Source: Chitinophagales bacterium
GTDB taxonomy: Bacteria; Bacteroidota; Bacteroidia; Chitinophagales; Saprospiraceae
DNA: 64,000 bases
Direction: 5' to 3'
Assembly (NCBI GenBank): GCA_017303875.1
Contig: JAFLBP010000021.1
Span: 56,352-120,351 of the forward strand
Under the pieces are notes generated by a model. That model was not told where the DNA came from. It searched no databases and worked only from the letters and a program-made list of their open reading frames with translations. Both the position numbers and the translations under genes were made by a program. Shown piece by piece: positions 26,538 to 35,118 of this stretch; position 1 is the stretch's first letter; each line of letters opens with the position of its first letter.

Positions 26538-26570
26538 CGCCGGCTCGTTAAAAAACGAGCTGGCGTTTTA
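26538..26570 (+). terminator. Rho-independent terminator after the UDP-sugar dehydrogenase gene
   Basis: A 12-bp stem (CGCCGGCTCGTT pairing with AACGAGCTGGCG, one G-U pair) with an AAAA loop is followed by TTTTA, 37 bp past the stop codon. Confidence 0.85.
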
Positions 26571-26583
26571 TATTTACGGCATC

Positions 26584-27519
26584 ATGGCACAAGTAGGCTG
26601 GACATTGATCGACAACCAGAGCCGCCCGCAGAAGGTCGGTTTGTACCACGGCGACAGCAGTGGCCACTTGGTCATTTATTGCAACATGAAAATGGTGCAG
26701 GTCGATTTTAATGTCAAAGAAAGTCGCACCTATTCCTTTTTTATTGAAGATGAATTTTGTGAAGTAAGTATCATCAAAACCAAAGACGGCCGCTTCGAGT
26801 ATTCCTGCACCATCAACAAAACCGCCGATACGCCGCTCAACCGCGCCCGGAAGGTGGTCAAAAAAAAGGAAAATGTGCATTTCCGATGGTTTGGCCTTGG
26901 TGGCGGCATTGTGCTGAGTATGTTGATCGCCTTTTTGTTGTATTTCAATCACGAGCAGGACAAAAAAAAGATCAACGACTTTTATATCGCCTCCACACAC
27001 AACGGCTCGCAAATGAGCCGCATCACCAAAAACGGCCAGCGCACGGAAGCCACCATTTATGTGCTGGGCAACAGCGCCCGACGCCATATTATTTACAGTT
27101 TTGTCACGGCCGATCAGACCCGGGTTAGCGGCGAATACCACTTGCCCGACTCCACCGCGGCCTTCCTGATGCCCAATGGTATTCCGCCGGAAACGGGTTA
27201 TGCTTTTGAAGCCGTTTATTTGCCTAAAAACCCGGAGAAACATTTTATTTCCCTGCTCCGGCCAACAAAAGCGACCCAGCAAATCTTAATCAGCCGGGCA
27301 ACAGCGGCCGAAATAGCGGCGCATCCCGAGCACACCAGCGCATACAGCGCCTGCCTTGTAGAAACGGCTTACAAAATGATGGGCTGGGAATCCATGCTCT
27401 TTTTTATCCATCAAAATCGGCCAACCGCCGAATCGGAGCGCTACAACCGGGATACTTACCTGCGCTTTGTACGCGGCAACGACCTGAGCGAGTACGTCAA
27501 GCGGAAATGCACGCTTTGA
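26584..27519 (+). CDS. Unknown single-pass membrane protein
   Basis: 311 residues. About 115 cytoplasmic residues of beta-rich character (VGWTLIDNQSRPQKVGLYHGDSSGHLVIYCN) precede one membrane helix (GGGIVLSMLIAFLLYF, about 118-134). The C-terminal domain of about 170 residues would be periplasmic. I recognise no family and no catalytic motif. A TATATTTA box at 26569-26576 ends just before the ATG, so it probably has its own promoter. It converges with the polyprenyl synthase gene. Confidence 0.75.
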   Translation: MAQVGWTLIDNQSRPQKVGLYHGDSSGHLVIYCNMKMVQVDFNVKESRTYSFFIEDEFCEVSIIKTKDGRFEYSCTINKTADTPLNRARKVVKKKENVHFRWFGLGGGIVLSMLIAFLLYFNHEQDKKKINDFYIASTHNGSQMSRITKNGQRTEATIYVLGNSARRHIIYSFVTADQTRVSGEYHLPDSTAAFLMPNGIPPETGYAFEAVYLPKNPEKHFISLLRPTKATQQILISRATAAEIAAHPEHTSAYSACLVETAYKMMGWESMLFFIHQNRPTAESERYNRDTYLRFVRGNDLSEYVKRKCTL

Positions 27520-27524
27520 ATAAT

Positions 27525-27606
27525 GATGAATGTATAATGATGAATGATGAATGTTTAAGTTAAGTACAGATCAAAAACATTCATCATTCATCATTACACA
27601 TTCATC
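27525..27606. repeat. 32-bp inverted repeat of ATGATGA words between convergent genes
   Basis: Left arm 27525-27556 and right arm 27575-27606 are reverse complements with one mismatch, around an 18-nt loop. The arms consist of GATGAATG/ATGATGAATG words. It could act as a bidirectional terminator for the two genes that converge here. Confidence 0.9.
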
Positions 27607-27616
27607 GTTCTAAAAC

Positions 27617-28588
27617 TTACTTGTTTCTTTCGGTTACAAAGACCAATAATTCGGCGAGGGCTTGTCGTGCGGGGCTGTCGGGCAGGGTTTGGAGCAGGTC
27701 GAGCGCTTCCTGGCGGAAGCCTTCCATTACTTTTTTTGAATAAGGAATGCCTCCGCTGTTGCGGACAAATTCAATGACCTCGGCCACTTTGTCGGGTTTA
27801 TGGCTGTGGTTTTTCACGAGGTTCATGATGTGTTTTTTCTCCGCTTTGGACGCATTGTCGAGGGCGTAAATCAGCGGCAGCGTCAGCTTTTTTTCCTTAA
27901 TATCAATACCAAGGGGTTTACCCACATCATCGGCGCCGAAATCGAAGAGGTCGTCGCGGATCTGGAAGGCCATGCCGGTTTTTTCGCCGAATTTCCACAT
28001 GGTCTGGATTTGTTCTTCGCTCTGGGCAGTGCTGATGGCGCCCGCGGAGCAGGCGGCGGCGATGAGGGAGGCTGTTTTTTGGCGAATAATCTCGAAGTAG
28101 ATGTCTTCTTTAATATCGAGCCGGCGCGCCTTTTCCATTTGCAGCAGTTCGCCTTCGCTGAGTTCCTGCACGGCGCGGCTGACCATTTCGAGCATGCGGT
28201 ACTGGTTTTCACGGACGGAGAGCAGCAGGCCCTGTGAGAGCAGGTAATCGCCGACGAGTACGGCAACTTTATTTTTCCAGAGGGCATTAATGGAGAAAAA
28301 GCCCCGGCGCTCGTTGGCGTCGTCCACCACATCATCGTGTACTAATGAGGCCGTATGTAGCAATTCCACAAGGCTGGCGGCCACATAGGAACCATTGTTT
28401 ATTGGCCCGAACAGGCGGGCGCTGAGCAACACCAGCATGGGCCGCACCTGCTTGCCCTTGCGCTGTACAATGTACCAGGTGATTTTATCGAGCAAAGGCG
28501 CTTTTTTACTACGCATCGACTCCCGAAAGCGCGTTTCGAACTCGTCGAGTTCATCGGCAATGGGAGCTTTTATCTGGTCGAGCGTCAT
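27617..28588 (-). CDS. Polyprenyl (octaprenyl-type) diphosphate synthase
   Basis: Trans-prenyltransferase extending allylic diphosphates with IPP. It has both aspartate-rich motifs: DDVVDD at residues 85-90 (in SLVHDDVVDDANERRG) and RDDLFD at 211-216, plus GKQVRPMLVLLSARL near the N-terminus. The 323-residue length is typical. The product chain probably forms the menaquinone side chain, as usual in Bacteroidota; chain length cannot be read from sequence by eye. Confidence 0.92.
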   Translation of the reverse strand: MTLDQIKAPIADELDEFETRFRESMRSKKAPLLDKITWYIVQRKGKQVRPMLVLLSARLFGPINNGSYVAASLVELLHTASLVHDDVVDDANERRGFFSINALWKNKVAVLVGDYLLSQGLLLSVRENQYRMLEMVSRAVQELSEGELLQMEKARRLDIKEDIYFEIIRQKTASLIAAACSAGAISTAQSEEQIQTMWKFGEKTGMAFQIRDDLFDFGADDVGKPLGIDIKEKKLTLPLIYALDNASKAEKKHIMNLVKNHSHKPDKVAEVIEFVRNSGGIPYSKKVMEGFRQEALDLLQTLPDSPARQALAELLVFVTERNK

Positions 28589-28910
28589 GTGCGCAAAAGG
28601 CTAATAGGTGATGTGATAAAACGGGCGCCTGTTTTCAAAAAAAATTGAAACAATTGAAATTAGAAACAATCTTTTATGGCAAAAGTTGGATATTTCAGTA
28701 AAAATATACCTGCCTGAGCGCGCTTTTCAGAAGAAGTTTTCAGCTGCCTCCCCAAAGCAAGAGCAATCAAGATTGAAAACTCGGTTTTTTGTTTCATTAA
28801 AGGCTCCTCATTACCCGGATTGTTCCGACGCGCAAAGAAACGGCGGAATACTTAGAAACTGTTTGAAAACTTGAATTACCTTTCCAGCGTCTTGAATTGT
28901 ATCAAAAAAA
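28589..28910. other. 322-bp gap without a recognisable gene
   Basis: The region is AT-rich near 28630-28720. It contains a near -7 match (TACCTTTC at 28877-28884) ahead of the ThuA fusion gene. The short open frames here look random in composition. I see no RNA gene or repeat. Confidence 0.5.
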
Positions 28911-31900
28911 ATGTACCAAATGCGCCTGTATTTCCGAATCCTGCTCGCCCTGAGCCTTGTATCGGCTGTTTTATTCAGCGCCTGTCATGGCGGCGGCGAC
29001 AAACCGCCCCGTGTGCTTGTTTTCAGCAAAACCAGCGGCTACCGCCACGATTGTATTCCCACTGCCGTTTCGGCCCTTCGCGATTTGTGTAAGCACAACA
29101 GTATCCAGATGGATTCCACGGAGGATGCCGCCGATTTTACAGAAGAAAACCTGGCCCGCTACGCCGCCGTTGTTTTTCTCTGCACCACCGGCGATGTACT
29201 CGACCCTGCCCAGGAAAATGCCTTTGAACGCTACATCCAGGGCGGCGGCGGCTACATGGGCATCCACTCCGCCACCGATACCGAATACGGCTGGAGCTGG
29301 TATGGCGGACTGGCCGGCGCTTATTTTCAAAGCCACCCGGCACAGCAGGAAGCGGATTTGAAAGTGCTGAAAAAAGACCATCCCGCCACCCGCCACCTGC
29401 CCGACACCTGGCGGCGTAAAGACGAATGGTATAATTTTAAAAAACTCAATCCCAACGTAACAGTACTGCTTGATATAGATGAAAAAAGCTATACCGGCGG
29501 CGAAAACGGCGACAAACACCCCATGTCCTGGTACCATCAGTACGATGGCGGACGCGCATTTTACACCGCCCTTGGCCACACACTGGAATCGTACAGCGAA
29601 CCGGCATTTATGCAGCACCTGCTCGGCGGCCTGCGCTATGCCATCGGCGACAACCACCGCATCGCCTTCGAGCGCGCACATACACCGGCCATGCCCGACC
29701 CTACCCGTTTTGTCAAGACCGTTGTAGCCGACAACCTCACCGAACCCATGGAATTTGCCATGCTGCCCAGCGGCAAAATTCTGCTCATAGAGCGCCGTGG
29801 CGCCATGAAAATCTACGATCCGGCAACCGGCCTCACCCGCGTGACTTATAAAATGCCCGTTCATGCCGAGCAGGAAGACGGCCTCATGGGCCTCGCCCTT
29901 GATCCCAATTATACCGAAAACAACTGGATTTACCTGTATTACTCGCCCGTCGGCAATACCGCCGTCAACAACCTCTCCCGTTTTGTCTTTCGCGGCGACA
30001 CCCTCGACCGCGCCTCCGAAAAAATTATCCTGCAGGTAGCCGTGCAACGCGTAGAATGCTGCCATGCGGGGGGCTGTATCGAGTTCGACCGCCAGGGAAA
30101 TCTCTACCTTTCAACCGGCGATAACACCAACCCTTTTGCCTCCAACGGCTACGCGCCCATCGACGAGCGCCCGGGCCGCAAACCCTGGGACGCACAGGGT
30201 TCTTCGGCCAACACCATGGACCTGCGCGGCAAAATCCTGCGCATCCGCCCCTTGGCCGATGGCTCCTACGAATGCCCGGCAGGCAACCTGTTTGCGCCGC
30301 AAAAGGTGCATTGCCAGTTCGGTATGCCGGCGGAAGGACGCGTGGCGCCAAAGTCGGGCGGACAAGGCGGCGCACCCGAAATTTACGTCATGGGCTGCCG
30401 CAATCCTTTCCGGCTTTCGCTCGACCAACGCCGCGACCTGCTCTTTTGGGGCGAAGTGGGGCCGGATGCAGGCGAACCCGACAGTACGCGCGGCCCGGCC
30501 GGACACGATGAAGTCAACCGCGCCGCCCGCGCCGGATTTTTCGGCTGGCCCTATTTTGTGGGCAACAACAAACCCTACCGGGATTACAATTTTGCCAGCG
30601 GAAAAAGCGGCCCGCATTTCGACCCGGAACACCCGATCAACGACAGCCCGAACAATACCGGCGCCCGCGAACTGCCGCCCGCACAAGCAGCTTTTATCTG
30701 GTATCCCTATGGCAACTCGCCGGAATTTCCACTCACCGGCAACGGCGGCCGGAACGCCATGGCCGGCCCCACCTACTACTGCGACCTCTACCCGGAAGCA
30801 ACGCGTTTCCCGGATTATTACAACGGAAAACTCATCACCTACGACTGGATGCGCAACTGGATGATGGCCATCACCATAGACTCCATGAATAATTTCGGAC
30901 GCATGGAAATTCTCGGCGACAGCATCCGCCTCTCGCGGCCAATGGATATGTTTGTGGATGCCAACGGCTCGCTCTGGGTGCTCGAATACGGCACCCAATG
31001 GTTTGCCTCCAACCCCGATGCGCGGATCTCCCGGATTGATTACGTGCGCGGCAACCGTCCGCCACAGCCACAGCTGAACAGCGAAAAAACCGCCGGCGGC
31101 GCCCCCCTGAGCACCCTGCTCTCCGTCGGGAAAACCCGCGATTACGACAATGATCTGCTGGATTTTCAGTTAGACTTCGGCGACGGCAGCCCCGTCTGGA
31201 AACTTAAAGACTATCCTTCCAAACGCCTGCCTTTCCGCCTCGAACGCGCTGCGCCCGGGGCTGGCGACAAAAAGCTCCTGCAGGCACAGCAGCTGCTCGA
31301 CAGCATTCAGCATACCTATGAAAAACCGGGTCGCTACCTCGCCCTGCTTACCGTGCGCGACAAAAAAGGCCTGACCCGTGTTGACTCTCTGGAAATATCC
31401 GTGGGCAATGAGCCGCCGCTTGTATACTGGGATTTTAATGGCAAAAACCGCAGTTTTTATACCCCTGGCGACACCCTGAAATACCGCGTAGTGGTGACGG
31501 ATAAAGAAGACGGCTCCCTCGACGACGGCAAGATTCCGGCAAGCGCCGTTGCCGCAACCCTGGATTTTATGGAGAGTGGCTTCGACATCAGCGCCATCGC
31601 GCAGGGCCACCAAAGCGCCATGCAGCAGGCGGAATATTCCAAAGGGAAAATATTAGTTGATCGTTCGGACTGCAAAGTCTGCCACGCCATTGACCGAAAA
31701 GTGAACGGCCCCTCCTACCAGGCAGTGGCCGAACGCTACAAAGACAGCGAGTTCGCCGTCAGGACATTGGTTCAAAAAATCATCAAAGGCGGCGCAGGCA
31801 ACTGGGGCGAAACCGTGATGAGCGCCCACCCGCAGATTTCGGAAGAAGCGGCAGGCGAAATTGTACGCTGGATTCTTTCCCTCGGCAGTGCCGCCAAGCC

Positions 31901-32492
31901 CAAGCAAAATATTGCCCTGGCCGGCCGGGAAGTACTGCGTCTGCCAGCGCCGTCCGACAAGAAGAAGCAGCCCGTCCCCGGCACTTTTCTCTTGCGGGCA
32001 AGCTACCGCGACCGCGGCGGTAATGGTCGTAAAAACCTTGATTTTGCCGAAACCATCGCCCTGCGCCCGGCATTTCAGCAAGCTGAAAGCGCCGACAGCC
32101 TCTCGCGCGGCATCCTCACCTACCGCCCCGACGACGGCGATACCGTGGTGCTGCGCGACCTGAAAAACGGCAGTTTCGTGGTGTACAAACACGTCGATTT
32201 ACAGGGAATTCACCAGGTAGCGCTGGGCCTGATGCTGGGCGACAAACGCCTGCGCTCTGCGCCCGGACACATAGAGGTGCGCATCGGAAGTCCGAAGGGG
32301 CAAATGATCGGAAAGGCGGCATTGCCCGGCAAAAACACCAATGGCAAAAAGGAGTTTGCGGAGGCCCTTATTCCCCTGGAAGCACCCAAAAACGGGCGTC
32401 CTTTTCAGGATTTATATTTTGTGATTCGCAATGAAAAAGCGCCCGCAGAACCGGTGGCTGCCTTAGATTGGGTGCGTTTTGATTTGCGGTAA
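28911..32492 (+). CDS. ThuA - sugar dehydrogenase - PKD - cytochrome c fusion lipoprotein
   Basis: 1193 residues in one chain. A lipoprotein signal (LFSAC) leads into a ThuA-like trehalose-utilisation domain (about 33-245; VLVFSKTSGYRHD, GGGYMGIHSATDTEY, GRAFYTALGH). A PQQ-type glucose/sorbosone dehydrogenase beta-propeller follows (about 265-720; GLMGLALDPNY, NLYLSTGDNTNP, GCRNPFRLSLD, FFGWPYFVGN). Next come PKD-like domains, a c-type cytochrome with CKVCH near residue 920 and a likely Met ligand in MSAHPQ, then a carbohydrate-binding-like C-terminus. Such fusions are widespread in Bacteroidota, probably oxidising sugars at the envelope. ATG at 28911 or 28920 would both serve. Confidence 0.88.
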   Translation: MYQMRLYFRILLALSLVSAVLFSACHGGGDKPPRVLVFSKTSGYRHDCIPTAVSALRDLCKHNSIQMDSTEDAADFTEENLARYAAVVFLCTTGDVLDPAQENAFERYIQGGGGYMGIHSATDTEYGWSWYGGLAGAYFQSHPAQQEADLKVLKKDHPATRHLPDTWRRKDEWYNFKKLNPNVTVLLDIDEKSYTGGENGDKHPMSWYHQYDGGRAFYTALGHTLESYSEPAFMQHLLGGLRYAIGDNHRIAFERAHTPAMPDPTRFVKTVVADNLTEPMEFAMLPSGKILLIERRGAMKIYDPATGLTRVTYKMPVHAEQEDGLMGLALDPNYTENNWIYLYYSPVGNTAVNNLSRFVFRGDTLDRASEKIILQVAVQRVECCHAGGCIEFDRQGNLYLSTGDNTNPFASNGYAPIDERPGRKPWDAQGSSANTMDLRGKILRIRPLADGSYECPAGNLFAPQKVHCQFGMPAEGRVAPKSGGQGGAPEIYVMGCRNPFRLSLDQRRDLLFWGEVGPDAGEPDSTRGPAGHDEVNRAARAGFFGWPYFVGNNKPYRDYNFASGKSGPHFDPEHPINDSPNNTGARELPPAQAAFIWYPYGNSPEFPLTGNGGRNAMAGPTYYCDLYPEATRFPDYYNGKLITYDWMRNWMMAITIDSMNNFGRMEILGDSIRLSRPMDMFVDANGSLWVLEYGTQWFASNPDARISRIDYVRGNRPPQPQLNSEKTAGGAPLSTLLSVGKTRDYDNDLLDFQLDFGDGSPVWKLKDYPSKRLPFRLERAAPGAGDKKLLQAQQLLDSIQHTYEKPGRYLALLTVRDKKGLTRVDSLEISVGNEPPLVYWDFNGKNRSFYTPGDTLKYRVVVTDKEDGSLDDGKIPASAVAATLDFMESGFDISAIAQGHQSAMQQAEYSKGKILVDRSDCKVCHAIDRKVNGPSYQAVAERYKDSEFAVRTLVQKIIKGGAGNWGETVMSAHPQISEEAAGEIVRWILSLGSAAKPKQNIALAGREVLRLPAPSDKKKQPVPGTFLLRASYRDRGGNGRKNLDFAETIALRPAFQQAESADSLSRGILTYRPDDGDTVVLRDLKNGSFVVYKHVDLQGIHQVALGLMLGDKRLRSAPGHIEVRIGSPKGQMIGKAALPGKNTNGKKEFAEALIPLEAPKNGRPFQDLYFVIRNEKAPAEPVAALDWVRFDLR

Positions 32493-32582
32493 GATGGAGT
32501 AAAGTTTCATTTCCCGTAAATAAAGCGTTGCAAAACGGCCTTGTGGAGCGTGTTCAAATTTCAGTGTGAAACCTTTTGAGGC

Positions 32583-32660
32583 CAGTTTCGCGTACTTTAA
32601 CCTTTACTTTACGTTTACTAAACTTCAAAAGTTTAGTAAAGGTTAAAGTACGCGAAACTG
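32583..32660 (+). terminator. Bulged long hairpin downstream of the ThuA fusion gene
   Basis: An outer 20-bp perfect stem (32583-32602 with 32641-32660; CAGTTTCGCGTACTTTAACC) encloses an 11-nt bulge (32603-32613) and an inner 12-bp perfect stem (TTTACTAAACTT with its complement) with a 3-nt CAA loop. It stands 90 bp after the stop codon. No U-tract follows, so it may be a processing or stabilising structure instead of a terminator. Confidence 0.65.
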
Positions 32661-32796
32661 ATCTAAATACCTGAAAATCAACATTATAGAAAAATATTTA
32701 TAACTCCTTTGCCCCCGCCCTGCCCGAAGTAGAAATTTTTATTCATTTTTTTCCTTGATAATCAACATTTTTTACAAAAAATTCTACCCTTGTTCG

Positions 32797-32804
32797 TACC
32801 TTTG
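32797..32804 (+). promoter_or_regulatory. rpsA promoter -7 element
   Basis: TACCTTTG is a full match to the Bacteroidota -7 consensus, leaving an approximately 95-nt 5' leader before the rpsA ATG at 32904. The leader could hold autoregulatory structure; none is obvious by eye. Confidence 0.6.
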
Positions 32805-32903
32805 CGCCCGCTTTTAGCGAGGGGTAAGGGCTTCGCCCCCAAGTGATGCTCAACTGGTATTCATAAAAATTCACAACCCTGTAAAAACCAGCGTTTTATT
32901 ATC

Positions 32904-34961
32904 ATGACTGAAGAAGTAAAAGATCCCCAACAGGAACCGGAAACCAACGAAACCACTCCGGTAGAAGCAGAAGCGACTCCGGTGGTTGAAGAAACGGCTG
33001 TTGAAACACCTGCTGCCGAAGAAGTTGTTGAAGCCGTTGCCGAAACGGCCGAAGTGGCTGAGGCACCTGAAGTTGTTGAAGTCATTGCTGAAAAAAGTGT
33101 AGATGTTCAAGCACCTGCTGCTCCCATCGAAGAAGAGGAGGAAGAAGTAATTCTGCCCACCTTCGAAACCGAAGCTATCGGCGCTGCACACGACGACTTC
33201 AACTGGAGAATGGACAAGCGCGGCGCTATCGCCTACACCCAGGACGAGCGCGTTGAAATGCTTAAATCCTACGACGCAACGCTCAACAGCGTTACGGAAA
33301 ACGCCATCATCCGCGGCCGCGTTAGCGCCATCAGCGGTGGCGACGTAGTACTCGACATCAACTACAAGAGCGACGGTCTTATCCCGATGAACGAATTCCG
33401 CGACATGCCCAACATCGCCCAAGGCGATGAAGTGGAAGTGTATGTGGAAAGCCAGGAAGACAGCGAAGGCCAACTCGGCCTCTCCCGCCGCAAAGCGAAA
33501 ATCCTGCGCGCCTGGGAAAGCATCGTGGATTCCTTCAAAAACGGCACCATCATCCGCGGTACCGTTATCAGCAAAACCAAAGGCGGCCTGATCGTCGATT
33601 GCAACGGCCTGGAAACATTCCTTCCCGGTTCGCAAATCGACATCAAACCCGTTATCGACTACGACCAGTACGTCGGCAAACAGATGGAGTTCAAAGTGGT
33701 TAAAGTCAACGAGCAAATCAAAAATGCCGTTGTCTCCCACAAAGCACTCATCGAAAGCGATCTGGCTGAACAGCGCGAGCAAATCCTCGGCAGCCTCGAA
33801 AAAGGTCAGGTACTCGAAGGTATCGTTAAGAACATCACCGACTTCGGTGCGTTCCTCGACCTCGGTGGCGTTGACGGTCTGCTTTATATCACCGACATCA
33901 GCTGGGGCCGTATCGGCCACCCGAGCGAAGTACTCTCGCTCAACCAGCGCATCAACGTGGTGGTACTCGACTTCGACGAGAACAAAAAACGTATCAGCCT
34001 CGGCCTCAAACAACTCACCCCGCATCCGTGGGAAGTACTGCCCGCCGACATCGTTGAAGGTGCAGTCGTTCAAGGCAAAATCGTTAACATCGAAGACTAC
34101 GGCGCATTTGTTGAAATTATGCCGGGCGTAGAAGGCCTGATCCACATCAGCGAAATCAGCTGGGGCAATCAGAGCATCAATGCCAAAGAATTCTTCAAAA
34201 TGGGCCAGGAAGTGGAAGCACGCGTCGTAACCATCGACCGCGGCGACCGCAAAATGTCGCTCTCCATCAAGCAACTCACTGCTGATCCCTGGAGCGAAAT
34301 CGACGGCCGTTTCCCGCTGGGCAGCCGCCACACCGGCACTGTGAAAAACATGACCAACTACGGTATCTTCGTAGAACTCTCCGAAGGCGTAGGCGGCATG
34401 GTACACATCAGCGACCTGAGCTGGACGAAGCGCTACGCACACCCGAGCGAGTTCACGAAAGTGGGCAGCCCGCTAGAAGTGGAAGTGCTCGACATCGACA
34501 AGGAAAAACGCCAGATCAGCCTTGGCCACAAGCAAATCCAGGACAACCCCTGGGATGCCTTCGAAGCCATGTTCCCCGTTGGTTCTTACCACGAAGCTAC
34601 TGTGCTGAAGCGCGACGACAAAGGCGCTACCTTCCAGATGCCGCAGGGCCTCGAAGCTTTCGGTCCGGCCAAGCATATCCGCAAGGAAGACGGTCAGCCC
34701 CTCAATGTTGCTGATACCGTAACGGTGAAAGTGATCGAATTCAACAAAGAAGATCGCCGCATCCTGGTATCGCACTCCCGCTACCTCGAGGATCTGAAGT
34801 TCAAAGCCGACGCTGCCGTTAAAGCAGAGCGCACCAAAGAACATCAGGAAGAAGAGAAAGCAGTAGCTGACGTACAGAAAAAAGTAGAAAAAGAAACCCT
34901 CGGCGATCTCGCTGCACTGGCTCAACTGAAAGAGCAGTTCAACAGCGGCGACAAAGCCTAA
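32904..34961 (+). CDS. rpsA: 30S ribosomal protein S1
   Basis: 685 residues. An acidic, low-complexity N-terminal extension (about 1-95, rich in VEAEATPVVEE) precedes six S1 RNA-binding domains, each recognisable by its first strand (IIRGRVSAI, IIRGTVISKT, VLEGIVKNITDFGAFLDL, VVQGKIVNIEDYGAFVEI, HTGTVKNMTNYGIFVEL, HEATVLKRDDKGATF). S1 recruits mRNA to the 30S subunit. The acidic extension is common in Bacteroidota. A long antisense open frame here is a codon-bias artefact. Confidence 0.96.
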   Translation: MTEEVKDPQQEPETNETTPVEAEATPVVEETAVETPAAEEVVEAVAETAEVAEAPEVVEVIAEKSVDVQAPAAPIEEEEEEVILPTFETEAIGAAHDDFNWRMDKRGAIAYTQDERVEMLKSYDATLNSVTENAIIRGRVSAISGGDVVLDINYKSDGLIPMNEFRDMPNIAQGDEVEVYVESQEDSEGQLGLSRRKAKILRAWESIVDSFKNGTIIRGTVISKTKGGLIVDCNGLETFLPGSQIDIKPVIDYDQYVGKQMEFKVVKVNEQIKNAVVSHKALIESDLAEQREQILGSLEKGQVLEGIVKNITDFGAFLDLGGVDGLLYITDISWGRIGHPSEVLSLNQRINVVVLDFDENKKRISLGLKQLTPHPWEVLPADIVEGAVVQGKIVNIEDYGAFVEIMPGVEGLIHISEISWGNQSINAKEFFKMGQEVEARVVTIDRGDRKMSLSIKQLTADPWSEIDGRFPLGSRHTGTVKNMTNYGIFVELSEGVGGMVHISDLSWTKRYAHPSEFTKVGSPLEVEVLDIDKEKRQISLGHKQIQDNPWDAFEAMFPVGSYHEATVLKRDDKGATFQMPQGLEAFGPAKHIRKEDGQPLNVADTVTVKVIEFNKEDRRILVSHSRYLEDLKFKADAAVKAERTKEHQEEEKAVADVQKKVEKETLGDLAALAQLKEQFNSGDKA

Positions 34962-34988
34962 ACGTTTCAGAACAGACGAATAAATGCC

Positions 34989-35020
34989 AGCCACTCCGGT
35001 TTTTCCGGGGTGGCTTTTTT
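34989..35020 (+). terminator. rpsA terminator
   Basis: An 11-bp GC-rich stem (AGCCACTCCGG with CCGGGGTGGCT, one G-U pair) with a TTTTT loop, followed directly by a T-tract (35015-35020), starting 28 bp after the rpsA stop. Confidence 0.9.
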
Positions 35021-35118
35021 AATTGTGGATTTGGGGGGGATGGAGCAGCGAAAGCGTCTTGATCCCGCTCTTCACGCTATCTTTACAGGTACAATAATTT
35101 TCTCCAAACCAATTTGCC

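Noticed and set aside
32871..34442. 523-codon antisense frame over rpsA
   Set aside because: Shadow of the strongly biased S1 codons; no domain or start context supports it.
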